From Fomes fomentarius (lineage: Eukaryota > Basidiomycota > Agaricomycetes > Polyporales > Polyporaceae), in contig JABYQN010000012.1 in assembly GCA_022606135.1 (NCBI GenBank), forward strand, positions 1,364,001-1,428,000: a stretch of DNA of 64,000 nt, in the 5' to 3' direction. Below, one piece after another: positions 47,557 to 59,270 of the stretch. How positions within the stretch are numbered: the first letter of the stretch is position 1; each line of letters starts with the position of its first letter. Both the position numbers and the translations under genes were made by a program. The notes under the pieces were generated by a model. It ran no database searches, was not told where the DNA came from, and saw only the letters and a program-made list of their open reading frames with translations.

Positions 47557-50004
47557 CTATGCACGCGGCTGGAACAGCACTAACGCGTACCTGCGGCATC
47601 ATTCTTGAGTCAGCTATCAAGTTGTGCTTCTGACTGGATCTACTCACTTTCCGTTGTACCGCCATTTCTCCCCGCTTTCGTCCAGCTTCTTTGCAACGTC
47701 TGCATCGACAGCAACAATCACATCTGCTTTGTTCGTGCGTAAGCTCAAAATGGGGAAGCTTCCCGCAATTGGTCCTGTTCGCGGAGGATTGGGAAACGTT
47801 ATGAGCTACACTCGTGCATTTCGATCACAAAGCATATACCAATTGCTTCTTCGAAAGGCGTCGAGGGTGGCCACTGCACATCCCCTGTTAGTCTAGCGCG
47901 GAAGGTCAGTATCGACATGTCGCATTCTCCAATACTGCAGAACTTACTTGCGGAAGCTGTCATCAGATGTAACAGATCTGTCAGTCCATACATAGGTACC
48001 TGTGGGTCATGTACCTACTTCAAGTCGCCCTATACGAAAAGCAAACGTTAGTATCAAACCTAAATCGACCAGTCATTCCACTTCTTCCTGACCTTGAAGA
48101 TCACGAGGCTACTCTGAGCCAAATTAGCGAAGAGCTCAGGAGCAAGGTCCTTCAGGTTCCAATACGGGTAGGGAGAAGTCCAGAAGTTCGCCTTCAGCCG
48201 CAACATCAACGAATCATTCCTCCAATAAATCTGCAAGAAACATACCTTGACGTCCGAAGCACCCAGCGGATAGTCGATCGGTACGGATAAGCAGAATACG
48301 CCAGACTGGATGTATGACTCCCATCGCTTCACCATGGCATGCAGATGTACCCGGGACTCTGCGGTGGAGCTTTCTGCGGGCGTACCCTCGGAAGTACTCT
48401 CTTGTGGGAAGAAGGATGGGGAGAGGAGTGACGCGGTAGTGGACTTGAAGTCAGACGGTGTCACGTCCGATACGAACCATGGGATCAACTTCGGACTGGT
48501 CGGACGATAAGTGAGCGTATACGGTCATACACGGTAATGGCTCCCGTACGTACTGGAAGACCACTTTCGAGACGTAGGGGGTGTAGGTGACCAGGAAGTC
48601 CGCGAAAACGAAGTCGGTGAAGAGCTGAGCCAAGCCAAAGGGGTCAACATACGAGTATCCGATATCTTCGTTCATCCTACCTCGAATCCGGCTATAAACA
48701 TATAAAGGTAAGCGGCGCATCGAGTTACAGGTCAGGACGCACCATTGTCTAGTACAAAGTCTACACGAGAATCCTGCTTGCCGTCTAAGCTCTTCAGATG
48801 ATTCCAAACCTTCTCCTGATCGTCACACAGGATATATTCAGCTCGGGCAGCTTGTGCATCCTTCCCTACGGTCTGCAGATGTTGTATATCGTCATGCGAG
48901 AGATGGGTCAGCATGGACAGATCCTGGGATAAACTCAGTCATATGACATCCTGCTAACGAGAAGACATACAGTAGCATTACCCCTGTTCCATAACACCGT
49001 CAGTGGAGATTGAAGCGATTTGGAGCATCGTGATCCTACCACAAACACATCTGTATCATTTCCTTGAAAATGACCTTTAAGTTCTCGGGATCAGAAGCAA
49101 GGCTTTGCTTGTCTCGTTCAAGCTCATGCATGGTGGTCGCGAGTTCTGCCAGTTCCGTGTGACGAGATCAGTTGTGATACCACATGCTGAGGTGAGACGC
49201 ACGGTAAATGGCCTTCGAACTCTTCTGGAAGGTCGCCTCTTTCTGCGAGAGGAAGGGATCATAGTCCTTCCAGTGTTTGGTTTGAACGAAGAGCGAGCGA
49301 ACAAGACGGTATCTGTGTGAAAGTGTTGTCAGGGAAGCATTTCGTAATCTGACAAAGCGAGCCAAACGTCATACAAGTAACACCTAGATTATGGGAAATG
49401 CAAGTCAGTTCGTGTCTCTTATCGTGGACTGTGTACGAGGGAGATTCTTACTCAGAGTAGAGCCAAGGCACAGTCAACCAAGTATTCTTCCCCTTCTCCG
49501 CAAGACGAGCTAGTTCGACGTTATAGACGTCCGTCAATGCCTCTCCATCGTCGGGGATATCCCTAAACCGTACAAAATGCGCATCGGTCTATGTCCAAAA
49601 TTCGTGTGGTAGACCCTACTGCAAAGCTCGGTCACGACCCATATCATACTTGATCTCCCCAATCTTGCTGATGATAGTCTTCCCTTCTGCGATCTGTGCC
49701 TCTAAGATAGCAGCTTCTTCAGGCGTCTTGGATGGTAGTGAGACTCCAAGATCATGATTGCGACAGTAGATATTGTCGATAATGCTAGTGAGGATGACCG
49801 GCCACCTTCTCAACACGGTTTCGAAGCTGTCACACAGAGAGTGGCTAAGTCCCCTTCAGAGGGTTCAAGTGTGATCAGCCACTTACGCGAAGCTAGATCA
49901 AGCGAGATCCGAGTTTTAGCAAACGAAACATCATTGAGACGAAGTGCTCGAGTATACCTGTTGCGATCGGTGAAGTCCCAAGGAGGATATGTCGCCTCAA
50001 ACAT
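47557..50004 (-). CDS. ARMT1/DUF89 metal-dependent phosphatase (damage-control phosphatase family)
   Basis: DUF89 enzymes are Mn/Co-dependent phosphatases that remove toxic sugar phosphates; the human member is ARMT1 and the yeast member is Hrt2. Many exons of about 60-250 nt join to MFEATYPPWDFTDRN, SFAFETVLRRWPVILTSIID, the metal motif DFVLDNAGFEL, FTDFVFADFLVTYTPYVSKV, MIPWFVSDVTPSDF, ELFANLAQSSLVIFKGDL, LTGDVQWPPSTPFEEAIG and FPILSLRTNKADVIVAVDAD, and end KYALVLFQPRA. The VLDN aspartate/asparagine and the GDLNYRKLTGD-type loop are conserved metal and substrate sites. A Ser-rich insertion follows IPWFVSD. The SFA motif appears to need a 6-nt micro-exon at 49887-49892. Confidence 0.92.
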
Positions 50005-50551
50005 GGTTGGATATACAATGAATCTATACTTGCAGAGGTAGTGGTAAGCCAAGTTGAGGGAAGGCGGCTAATCGGAGAAGGACTCCAAGGATCTAATCGG
50101 AAACCCGGCCCGTTCTGACCAAGCACACGCAATAAAATTAGTGTGCCTGGGTGCTCTAATTAATCACCATGTCTGGAGATTGATACTGATAATAAGGTAC
50201 ATCCACCCCCGCACTGTGCGAAGTGACATCGACATCGACGCCGCAACAGCGCAAGTACATGCTGCCGTCTTCCAGCCACTAGCCCCAGAACATGTGAGCC
50301 TGACATCCCCCACCCCCGCAGATCGAACCGTTAGGCATGCATATAAGTAACGCCCACCAACAATGAAGTGAGTAATAGTATGTGAACAGTAACACAACAT
50401 GATTACGAAGCCGAATATATGGCACCGTAAGCAATGAACTTGAAAGCTTGAACAGCCATGAACGTGAACGGCAATGAACGTCGGCAGTGACACAAGCCGA
50501 CATGTATAGTCATCAGCATGAAAGCGAGCGGGAACGGAAATCCTCCTGATA
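50005..50551. other. Intergenic between two minus-strand genes
   Basis: 547 bp with the ARMT1-like promoter and the 3' UTR of the GAT-domain gene. A long antisense frame here has no motif or splice support. Confidence 0.45.
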
Positions 50552-52260
50552 TCAGTGCACTCCGCCAACGAGCGCAGCAGCAGCGAGACGCCCTTCCTTG
50601 ATGCGCTGTTGAGTGCGTTCCGCTGCTGCGTCGTAGACGAAGTGTATTGGTCGATGCCAAGGATTCCGCGCACGCGCATCGTCCGAGTCCGATGCGTCCG
50701 AGTTCCGCAGCGACTCGTTGCTGTGGTCATAGAATAGGTCGTCTGGGTCGAACGGCCCTGCAAAAACCGGACATATCAGCTTCAGCTACTAAGTGCAGAG
50801 GGACCATGTCAAACTCACGTTCGCCCTCTGGTGGTTCTACAACCCTGCGCTTGCCCAACGCCTTGGCACTAGGCCGCACCGGCGTCTTGCACTCCTCGTC
50901 CTCTAGGTCTGACCACTCTTCGCTGCTGTGCTGTGCGAGCTTGCTACCAGGCCGTGGTGGTGGCGCGACATCCTGGGCACTCTCAATAGAGGTGCGCGGA
51001 AGGTGATGGAGCGAACCACGCTCAGGTGACGGCGTGTTCGAGCGGTGGGGAAGGCGAGGCCCATGGGGTGCAGGTGGTGGTGGCGCCAATGATTGTACGG
51101 AACCTTGCGAACCAGGATGGTGGATCCGCTCCATGTGGTTGACGTGATTTGTCTGCGGCTGGGGTGGCCGTGTTGGAATAGGCTGTGAGATATGATTTTG
51201 GATATGGTTCTGGGCGGAAGGTGTGGGCGTAATGACGAGGGATGGAGCGGGTGACGGGGACGCCGACGGGGACGGAGAAGGACTGCGAGACGAGGATGCT
51301 CCGCCGGCGATAGGTTGTCCTGGTTCGAGATACAAATTCTCGTTTTCATCGTACCGTAGACGCTATACAGAGTATCATCAGACCCCACATTCAGCGTAGG
51401 CAGTATCCAGACTTACCGAACGATCCATCCTCACTTCACGCTTGCTCCGCTCTTCAGCGTCTCGTTCAATACCCACACGCTCAAGATCATCGTATAACCT
51501 GAGCGCTTCGAGCAATTCCTCATTGGCTGCTAGGATTGCAGCCAAGAGCTTCTCCTCTGTGGTCAGGTGCTCAGAGTCCTTATCATTCTTCGGGCTGGAC
51601 GGCGGACGGTCTCTGTCTCTTTCCCGTTCGACGGAGCGACGGGCTTCCCTCGGCTTACTCTCCACGGTCTTCCCTGCAGCCTCCCTCGAGCGCTCTGCCT
51701 GCGCAAAAGCCCACGGGATTTGTGCAGATATCAGCTCTTGCGAAGCACGGCAGCGAGCGTAGAACTCCTGCCAAGGGTGTCGTTGTCAAGGATGTTCCAC
51801 GCGCGTAGAACAATATAAATTTACCTTGATGATGTCTTTGCTCTTCAGGTCCTCCGGCTTCGCGTAGGTTAGCGCCTCAGACAGGAGGTTCGCGTTTCCA
51901 CGCCCGACTTTACACTCCTGGAATAAGCGCCGTATGTCTTCCTCAGGCGGGATGACACGGTTCCGTGAAGATCTGGTCTTGCCAGGTGTGACCTGTCACA
52001 GATACAATTGATAAAATGTTCGATTGTTTTAAAGATAGAGCGCTTACAGTGGCTGGAGGCCGTTGGGGTGGCTGCCCGTGGTGCTGCTGCGTGTGGTGTT
52101 GGTGCGAGTTACGGTGCTGCAAAAGCGGTTGCGACGACGGTGGCGCAGCAGATTGCGGATGCAGCTGTTCGAGCTGCGGAGGTTGTAAGGTGTTAGGACC
52201 AACAGAGTGTCGTGGTGTGGCAGGATAAAACATCGCGTCGTAGCCCCGCCATAGGTGCAT
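50552..52260 (-). CDS. GAT-domain protein (Lsb5/GGA/TOM1-like) without visible VHS domain
   Basis: GAT domains bind ubiquitin and Arf GTPases in endosome/TGN sorting. After a Gln/His/Pro-rich N-terminus the protein reads VIPPEEDIRRLFQECKVGRG, NANLLSEALTYAKPEDLKSK and SQELISAQIPWAFAQAERSR. A charged linker leads to the GAT three-helix bundle LTTEEKLLAAILAANEELLE, ALRLYDDLERVGIERDAEER. The C-terminal half is Pro/Ser-rich and disordered, with EEWSDLEDEECKTPVRPSAK and FDPDDLFYDHSNESLRN, possible acidic adaptor-binding motifs, and ends LVGGVH. Family members usually have a VHS domain in front; none is seen upstream to 53 kb. The start may be 52260 or 52233. Confidence 0.8.
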
Positions 52261-53519
52261 CAGCGGTCCACACTGGTGTTGAAGCAAGCCCCGCCAACGA
52301 GATCACAACCACGAACACTTGCACATGTGCATCTCCCCTCCGCATCCTCGCTCACGCTTTACGCGCATCAGGTAACACAACAACAATTGTACTGATCATC
52401 GTCTCTCCATGTACGTTCGACTCTTCTCACTTCTTAGCCCTAACCACGCAACCTATGTGTCGTACAGATCATTACGCCATCAAACTTGTTGAAGAAGCCC
52501 TTGGGCTGACTGGAAGTGGCTCCTACACCGGCGCGTCAGTGGCCCAATGTGCCTACTCCTCCATTCGATCCCGGCTAATTATGAACGTTCCCCTCCTTCG
52601 CTGCCACGCTCATATCCGCTACGCGTCAGACTCATTCCTTCTCTCAACACACTGACGCGATTGAGTAATTACCTGCTGGTATGTCCTACTCGGTCGCTCT
52701 CCAGACTTCTGAGTTCCAACCAGGTAACCAGTGTTCTGCGCAGCGCATCTTCCACTCACTGATAGTCCGCGCGGCTGTTGACCCAAGTAAGGGAGTGACG
52801 AACAGATTGAAAGCAGTCGCTGGCACCGGCTTGTCAGCGGCCTCAAGAGCACCATGACGTAACCTTACTGGGGACCGCGGCCGAAGGCTCAATCTCCAAC
52901 TCATGCAATTCACGCGGACCAGAAATGGCCAACTTTCCATCGCTTTTCGGTCGCTCACGCTGACCTGCTTCGGTTGTCTAGATGCCACGAAACGACCGTT
53001 GTGTCGAATATGATGACAGAAGCCTCGTACTTCGACCAATATGCAGTTCCGGTATATGACAATGAGAGATTGATCATCTCGCACCTCACGCAATCAGCAA
53101 CAATCACTCGACAGCAAAGCCACACATCATGAATTTCCCTTATGTATCCCGCCTTACATGTCACATTCTCCTCAGAGGCACGCAACGAGCTCCCATCGAG
53201 TTCCCATACATCAAGAGCCGCTCGAATGCTGCCAAGTAGGCCCCGAGTCAAGAACGTGCCCGAGGTAGGGTTGACTTCGCTCTCTGGGGTGGGGTCGTTC
53301 CTGGCGCAGGCCTCTTTTTGGTCTCAGGATTAGTGCCTGCGCGAGCAGGGAAGTCAAGATGCGCCGAAAGACGAGGCGAGTATGTTGGTTTAAGTTCGCG
53401 TTGAGCCCGTGGGATAGTGGGTCGGGACATTAATCGGGCGGCTACGTCGATCCCTTTGAAACTTCTCGCTATTGGCCCTTGCATGCATGGGCATTTGGAA
53501 CCACAGCTAGACTCGTTTC
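52261..53519. other. Gene-poor region upstream of the GAT-domain gene
   Basis: Several short frames on both strands, but no motif and no consistent splice chain. A plus-strand piece (IKLVEEALGLTGSGSYTG, 52470-52545) has slight coding character only. Confidence 0.4.
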
Positions 53520-53945
53520 TAAAGTCACCATCAGATTTTTGAAGAATTAAACCGTGGTTGGCCATCGTACAATTCAAGCGAAATCGATACCTCACTCTCA
53601 GCGACGCAGTTCCACTTACAATTTTGCAAGTTGCAGCCGCTGCAAAGCAGGGTAAATCGGTTGTGCAAGGCCAATTGGCGAGGAATTGATGATGTTCAGG
53701 AGAGTAACCCAAGATGTCGCTCATGTATGGTGCGATGACCAATGGTCTTAGGTAAATGTTGTTCGTTACATTCATGACTGGTCGCAATAGACTCGGGGGT
53801 ATCTGTGCACGGTCCACACGAATAAACAACAACACTACCGACACGAGGCACACGATTACTGCCACTTCAGAGACTAAATGGTGTATCAATTGGCCTAATA
53901 TTGTAGATCGAAGGCATAGTCTGGTGGTCCACCCGCGTACTGCAC
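53520..53945 (+). pseudogene. Degenerate relative of the orphan gene at 29047-30361
   Basis: Read on the plus strand, IKPWLAIVQFKRNRYLTLSD, then AVPLTILQVAAAAKQG, matches TKGLAIAQAKPSRYPTLSNA and IPHAVLQVAAIAKQA of the orphan. SLMYGAMTNGLR matches TLMHGAITNALK, and TGRNRLGGICARST matches PGRDGSGGTYARST. After a TGTAG acceptor, IEG matches the orphan's last exon. A small deletion near 53535 and in-frame stops break the copy. It is a diverged, non-functional paralogue or fragment. Confidence 0.7.
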
Positions 53946-54511
53946 CGTCTCACGCACTATGTTGACTGTAGTGAAAATTATTAGCCAAGTCATCGCTCTA
54001 CATTTTGCGAATTATGCATTGTATCTTCTTTCGACATGTGAAAGCCCACACTACCCTGACAAGTATGGATTGGTATAACAAGCCATGTACCAAACATCGC
54101 ACATCTCGTGAACCTCGTCATAAGCCACTGGGATTGTCCAACCGCCTCAACTTAGATGCAGACAGCAGTTACTTCAACAAAGAAGACGCGGATGGCGCGG
54201 AATCTGGTTACACACCAAACATCTTTGAGAGGACAGGCAAACCTAGCCTTCTAGGAGGCCGGGTCGCAGGCATGAATGTCTTCGCTGACATACACTTCCG
54301 TAGTACTGCCGATGGTACGCTACGTGAGCAAGGAATCCTATCGCTCGATAGCAAGATGTGCGATGTAGTGGTACAATCTATGATTATGTGCCGTTTTGAT
54401 CCGCAGCCACCCAATAGCTCTCAGACACGACCCTTGCGAATGTTGGCCTGTGCCCACCTGTGGTGCAAATATTTCATTTAGGGCTGCATCCATACAACAG
54501 CAACGTTCGGC
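53946..54511. other. Region downstream of the relic and of argininosuccinate synthase
   Basis: A 158-codon plus-strand frame (54005-54481, containing TGKPSLLGGRVAGMNVFADI) is open but has no recognised motif. It could be part of the decayed gene or chance. Confidence 0.35.
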
Positions 54512-56115
54512 TTACTTTTTGATACGGATGGACTCGATGGCGATGAAGCCAGTAGTGTCAGTCGGCTCAAAGCCACCAAGCTCGTCCATGGAAGATTGCT
54601 TCTCATCATAGAGCCCCTATGCTGCTCCGTTAGCCCCATCGCGCCTGACCAGTAATTCAGACACACTCACCTCATCAGACGAACGGCCCTCGACGACGAC
54701 GTTTCCTTTGTACAACTTCAGGCGCACAACACCATTCACGGTCTGCTGGCTGGCAGGGATCGCGCTGACGATGAACTCCCGCTCAGGAGTGAACCAGTGG
54801 CCGTTGTACAGGATGCGGCTCAGCTCGACAGTGAGGAACTGGTCCCGGAGCGCACGCACGTTCCGATCGAGCGTGAGGCCCTCGAGGTCGACATGCGCAG
54901 CGCGGAGGATGGTCGCGCCAGGGGATTCATAACAGCCACGGCTCTTCACGCCAATGAACCGGTTCTCGACGATATCGATGCGGCCGATACCGTGCTTACG
55001 CGCGAGCGCGTTGAGTGCCAGGAAGATCTCGACGCCGTCGGTGTACTCCTTGTTCTGATCGGGCACAGTGACCTTCACTGGTAGACCAGCAGCAAACTCA
55101 ACCGAGATGCGCTGAGGAGTCTGAGGAGCCTGCTCGGGGTCGACGGTGAGCTTCCACATATCTGCGGGAGGAGTGATGTCCGGGTCCTCGAGGATGCCGG
55201 CTTCGTAGGAGATGTGAAAGAGGTTTTCGTCTGTCGACCACGGCTTCGCAGCGGTTTGCTGAACGGGGATCTGCTTCTCCGCAGCGTAGGTGAGGAGGGC
55301 CTGACGGCCCGCGAATCGGTGATAGAACTCTACATGAATGCATTAAACGCGGTGATTTCAGGACGTAGTGACCAACAAACATACCCGGGATACGCCACGG
55401 CGCGATGACCTTGATGTCGGGCTTGAGGCCATAGAAGGCGAGCTCAAAGCGGACTTGGTCATTGCCCTTGCCCGTACACCCGTGCGAGACGTAGTCGCAG
55501 CCTTCCTTGTCTGCGATGGCCATCATACCGCGGGCGATAACTGGTCGCGCGAGCGAAGTGCCAAGAAGGTAGACGTTCTGGCTTACACCTTAGTTTGATC
55601 GCGATGTGTCCGAGGAATTATGACGAACCTCATAGATGCAGTTCGCCTGGAGCGCAGGGTAGATGAGCTCGGTGATGAACTCCTTCTTGAGGTCCTGGAT
55701 TCGATAACAAGAGGGCGGACATGCATATTCAACGAATCGGGGACATATCGGTGTAGTGCAACATACCTCGAGGAAGAATTTCTTCGCGCCGACACTGAGA
55801 GCCTTCTTCCGCGCAGCCTCAAAGTCCTTTCAAATCCAATCGCATTCAGCGTCCCGAAAACCCCCTGACGAGAAGATGCAAGTAAAACCTGCGTACCTCC
55901 TCCTGGCCGACATCGGCCATGAATGCGTAGACCTCATATCCTTGCTCGATGAGCCACGCAAGGATGCATGAAGTATCTGGTCGAGGGAGATCGCGTTTAT
56001 GCGCACGCGCGATGCAGATCAGTGCTCATCATTCGCTGCGATCGCGACATAGACATCGGCACGCACCAAGACCACCAGAGTACGCGAGCAGCACACGGCC
56101 CTTCGACTCAGACAT
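54512..56115 (-). CDS. ARG1: Argininosuccinate synthase
   Basis: This enzyme joins citrulline and aspartate with ATP to make argininosuccinate in arginine biosynthesis (cytosol). The start exon reads [20 protein letters not shown] over the first intron; the SGGLDTS is the PP-loop ATP motif. Then come [80 protein letters not shown] ([14 protein letters not shown] signature), [45 protein letters not shown] and [20 protein letters not shown]. The end [10 protein letters not shown] is family-like. Size is about 415 aa, as usual. A triple MCB cluster lies about 150-175 bp upstream. Confidence 0.97.
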
Positions 56116-56769
56116 TCTGGCAGGAAGTGAAACTTGGGAGGAGGGTGAGGAGAGGAGGGAAGGAGGATGGAGGGCTGGAAGATGACTCGGTCGCGCGAGC
56201 CAGGCTCAAGAGCTGTGGCTGAAATTGAAGTCGGCAGAAATTTCCGACAGCCAGATTAGGAAACGCGTCATCTACACGCGTCTGGACGCGTTCGGTCACG
56301 CGCGTTGTCACAAAAGCTCGAACGAAGATGAGACTGGGTGAGTTCCAGAGATGCGAGCATAGCTGTACGCATAGAAGGAAAAAGAGAATCGAATTAATGG
56401 ATTAGGGGGCCAGATGCCTAGAAATAGGGATACAACAACAATGCTGTCCATCGTTCGACAAGGTCCGTTGCGAGATGGATGGTTGAAATGGGAGGGAAAG
56501 AGTCCATGCAGATCTGATATAGACAGGCAACAGCGAGAAGCTGCAGAGAGGCGCAAGAGAGTGTGTACGAAACAGAGTCGATGAGAGATGGAGGGCGAAA
56601 CAATATATAAGTGGAAGAGACGTGCGGGATATCCTGACGACAGACAATGGTGGGTGCAGATGCGCTCATGACGGTCATGAAGTCGTGTAGTGATAGCGGG
56701 ACCTGTGCCAAGAAACTGTATAGATACAGTACAGCGTGTTCGTTCGGATCGTGATAAATATGTGCTTAT
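56116..56769. other. Intergenic between kinase and argininosuccinate synthase genes
   Basis: 654 bp holding the argininosuccinate synthase promoter, with the MCB cluster and a purine-rich tract (56130-56190), and the kinase 3' UTR. No gene supported. Confidence 0.5.
56263..56291. promoter_or_regulatory. Three MCB elements (ACGCGT) upstream of argininosuccinate synthase
   Basis: ACGCGT occurs at 56263, 56276 and 56286, with a further CACGCGCG just beyond. The cluster is 148-176 bp before the ATG of the minus-strand gene; its other neighbour ends here, so the cluster most likely belongs to argininosuccinate synthase. Confidence 0.65.
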
Positions 56770-58862
56770 TCATCGCGGAGAGGTCTGCCTCCCGTTCACC
56801 TTCGTCGCCTTCGCATACGGGGATGCAGGTGGGGTCCCTTGTTGGGTTGTGTTCGTCGCACGGACGCCACAGTCGGCCGGAGCAAGGTCTCCACACTTGA
56901 TATGCGTCCTGCGAACAGAGGCATCAGCATGGTGAAGTCAAAGAAATAAAAAAGGAAGTACGGACCTCATGCCACAGTCGTCACATTCTAGTACAGGCTT
57001 CCAGCCAAGCCGTTTCGCACACACATCACACTTCGCGCTCAGAAGCGTGCTCGAGAAGAACAGCTCCAACGGGCTCCAAAGTGCCTCCGTCGAGCGTGTG
57101 GGAGACTGACTCCGGCTCTGTGCACCATGCGACTCCCGTCCGCCAGACCCGCGCTTCGATCCCGGTTTGATGAGCGTAAAGCGGTGAACCATCGGGAGCA
57201 CTGCAGACCCTCGGATAGTCGATCCACCTTCGGTAGCATTAGCGAGGGACATGATGCTCGACGACGCAGTGTGGTACGACTCGATCGAGAGTAAAGACTC
57301 CGATGTCGTCGATGTCGTCGGAGTTGGCCCATGCGCACCCGTGGCGATTGGGTGGGACGTCAGATCATCAGACCCGTTGGGATTAGGGGAGGGTCGGATA
57401 GTCATAATCGACGAAAGTGATGGCGGCACGGTATCCGTATAGTTCACCGAGTGTCCACGGACCACCGTCGTACTGTAATCCGAATAAGTGCTTGAAGTGC
57501 TGTCTATGAGTGGCTGCGCGCTGTTGTTGCTCTTGTTGTCTGGTTTTGGTCAGCATCGCGATATTGCCTTAGTCACAACACAGTATAAACTTACCATCAG
57601 TCCCTTCACTCCAGGTGCGGTGCAGGTCAAGTTTACTAAGCCCTTCCACAGCTTTCGCGAACTCATCATCGCTGTCCTCGTCGCTGGAGTGGGAGGCTGC
57701 CGCTTTGGGAGTGGCGGACGGCTGCCTAACACCCATTCCGAAGCTAGGGATGCGTGGTGCGGCGCCGGGTCTGCGGATCCCAGTCATGAACTTGACAGTA
57801 CCCAGATGGATGTCGTCTTCCGAGGGCCGTGCGAGCACCTCAGCCTCAATCTCCCGAAGTCGGTCCAATATCTCCCGCGTATTCGGTCGCTGGCTAGGAA
57901 CCTGAGCGAGACAATCCAGAGTAAGGGTGATGAACCCAGGGGGGCAACCAGGGCTCGCCAGCCGTCGGACCTCATCTTCATCGATGTTGAACAAGGGTGG
58001 TGTGCGGCGGAACGTATGATCATCCGCGAGCTTACGGGCAGCAATCTCGCAGAAGATGACACCAAGGGAGAATATATCCGTGGGGAGGTCGAATTCGTTG
58101 CCAAGCAGGATCTCAGGAGACATGTACGAATCTGTGCCGCAGAACGTGAGACGCTTGCTCTCCTCTTCGTTGCGCGCCGCGATGCGTGCGAACCCGAAGT
58201 CGGTGATCTTCAGACGGCCGTTCGCAGTTACCAAGAGGTTTTCGCCCTTGAGGTCTCGGTGTATGCACTTGCGTGCGTGGAGGTATGCAAGTGCACGGGC
58301 AATATCCGTTGCGAAAGACATCCGGAGTCGCCACGGGAAGGGTTTGGTCTTGTCATGGATGTACATGCGGAGGTTGCCATTCTCAATGAATTCGGATATG
58401 ATGAAGATGCGTCCGTCGGGGGCGCGAGATAGGCCAAGATAGAGAACCACATTGGGGTGGCGAGCCTCCCTGCAGCAGGGATGGCTTGATTGGCGAACGC
58501 GACCACAGTACAGTAGGAAACCACTCACTTCATCAACCGCCATTCACGCTCAAAATACTTCGCGACGTCGTAGTCGTTGGAGGGCAGTACCTCCTTAATC
58601 GCGACATCTATTCCCAAGTAGGTCGCTATGAGATTGTATACCGATGTCAGCTTTACCGCACAGCGACCCGACTTGGCGTCCGCCTCCAGCCCCGAGGCTT
58701 CCTGAGATCCACTCACCCTTGTAGACATTGCCAAACGAACCCGAGCCAAGCTTCTTCCAGTCACCCTTTACGTCCTAAACGACCGAATCGGCTCCAGCAG
58801 GCACCGGAGAGGACACCAGTACGCACCTCGAACGGGATGACATCAAAGGCATCGGAGTGCAT
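56770..58862 (-). CDS. TKL-type protein kinase with C-terminal C1-like zinc-binding domain
   Basis: This is a predicted Ser/Thr kinase of the Raf/MAPKKK-like TKL group. The N-terminus MHSDAFDVIPFE splices to DVKGDWKKLGSGSFGNVYKG (Gly-rich loop). Then come GIDVAIKEVLP (catalytic Lys), EARHPNVVLYLGLSRAPDGR, LHARKCIHRDLKGENLLVTA (catalytic loop), LKITDFGFARIA (DFG), FCGTDSYMSPEILLGNEFDL and QRPNTREILDRLREIEAEVL. After a Ser/Thr-rich linker, a Cys/His-rich end (SAKCDVCAKRLGWKPVLECD, DCGMRTHIKCGDLAPADCGV) looks like a C1 domain. All catalytic residues are present. C1 domains normally precede the kinase in Raf-type proteins, so the order is notable. Pathway and substrate are unknown. Confidence 0.88.
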
Positions 58863-59270
58863 CTTGATCTCGTTCTAGTGCGCCAGTTCGCTGTGGATAA
58901 CCCCCGTGTGTGTTTCGTGGACCTCGAGGGCGAAGAGAAGGAGTGGTGTGAAACGGTCTCAGGCGTGTAGGCACCTGGCCGTCGTCGTTGGGAATGCTGG
59001 AGGCGGTGGTGGGGAGGACTAAGCCAGGATGAGCCTCTGCCACTGACCGGCACTGTGACAGTTGCGAGTCACATTCCGTCACCGAGCACGTCCGGAACGC
59101 CCGGTCCGGCTCGGAGGAATAACAGACGAGTCCGGTCGGGGGACTCGATTTGGGTTGAGCGCTTCAGAATCATAGCCCGCCGTTGACTCGGAGTTCCGTG
59201 CACATCGTTGCGAATTTTTCCGAAAGTAAAACAATGTTCATTCAAGTGGCGTAAAGTAGCTACGAGTCCA
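58863..59270. other. Intergenic between permease and kinase genes
   Basis: 408 bp with the kinase promoter and the permease 3' UTR. No gene supported. Confidence 0.45.

Noticed and set aside
52212..52655. Plus-strand 147-codon frame with IKLVEEALGLTGSGSYTG
   Set aside because: Attractive local sequence but no consistent exon chain or motif; overlaps the upstream region of the GAT gene.
53248..53889. 213-codon minus-strand frame with hydrophobic start (secreted or membrane protein)
   Set aside because: It is antisense to the degenerate copy, whose plus-strand reading matches exons of the orphan at 29-30 kb; the frame is a by-product.
54005..54481. 158-codon plus-strand frame upstream of argininosuccinate synthase end
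   Set aside because: Open by itself but no motif, no TATA, and next to a decayed gene; listed only as an intergenic remark.
57488..58432. 314-codon plus-strand frame
   Set aside because: Complement of the kinase domain exon; the minus-strand frame has all kinase motifs.
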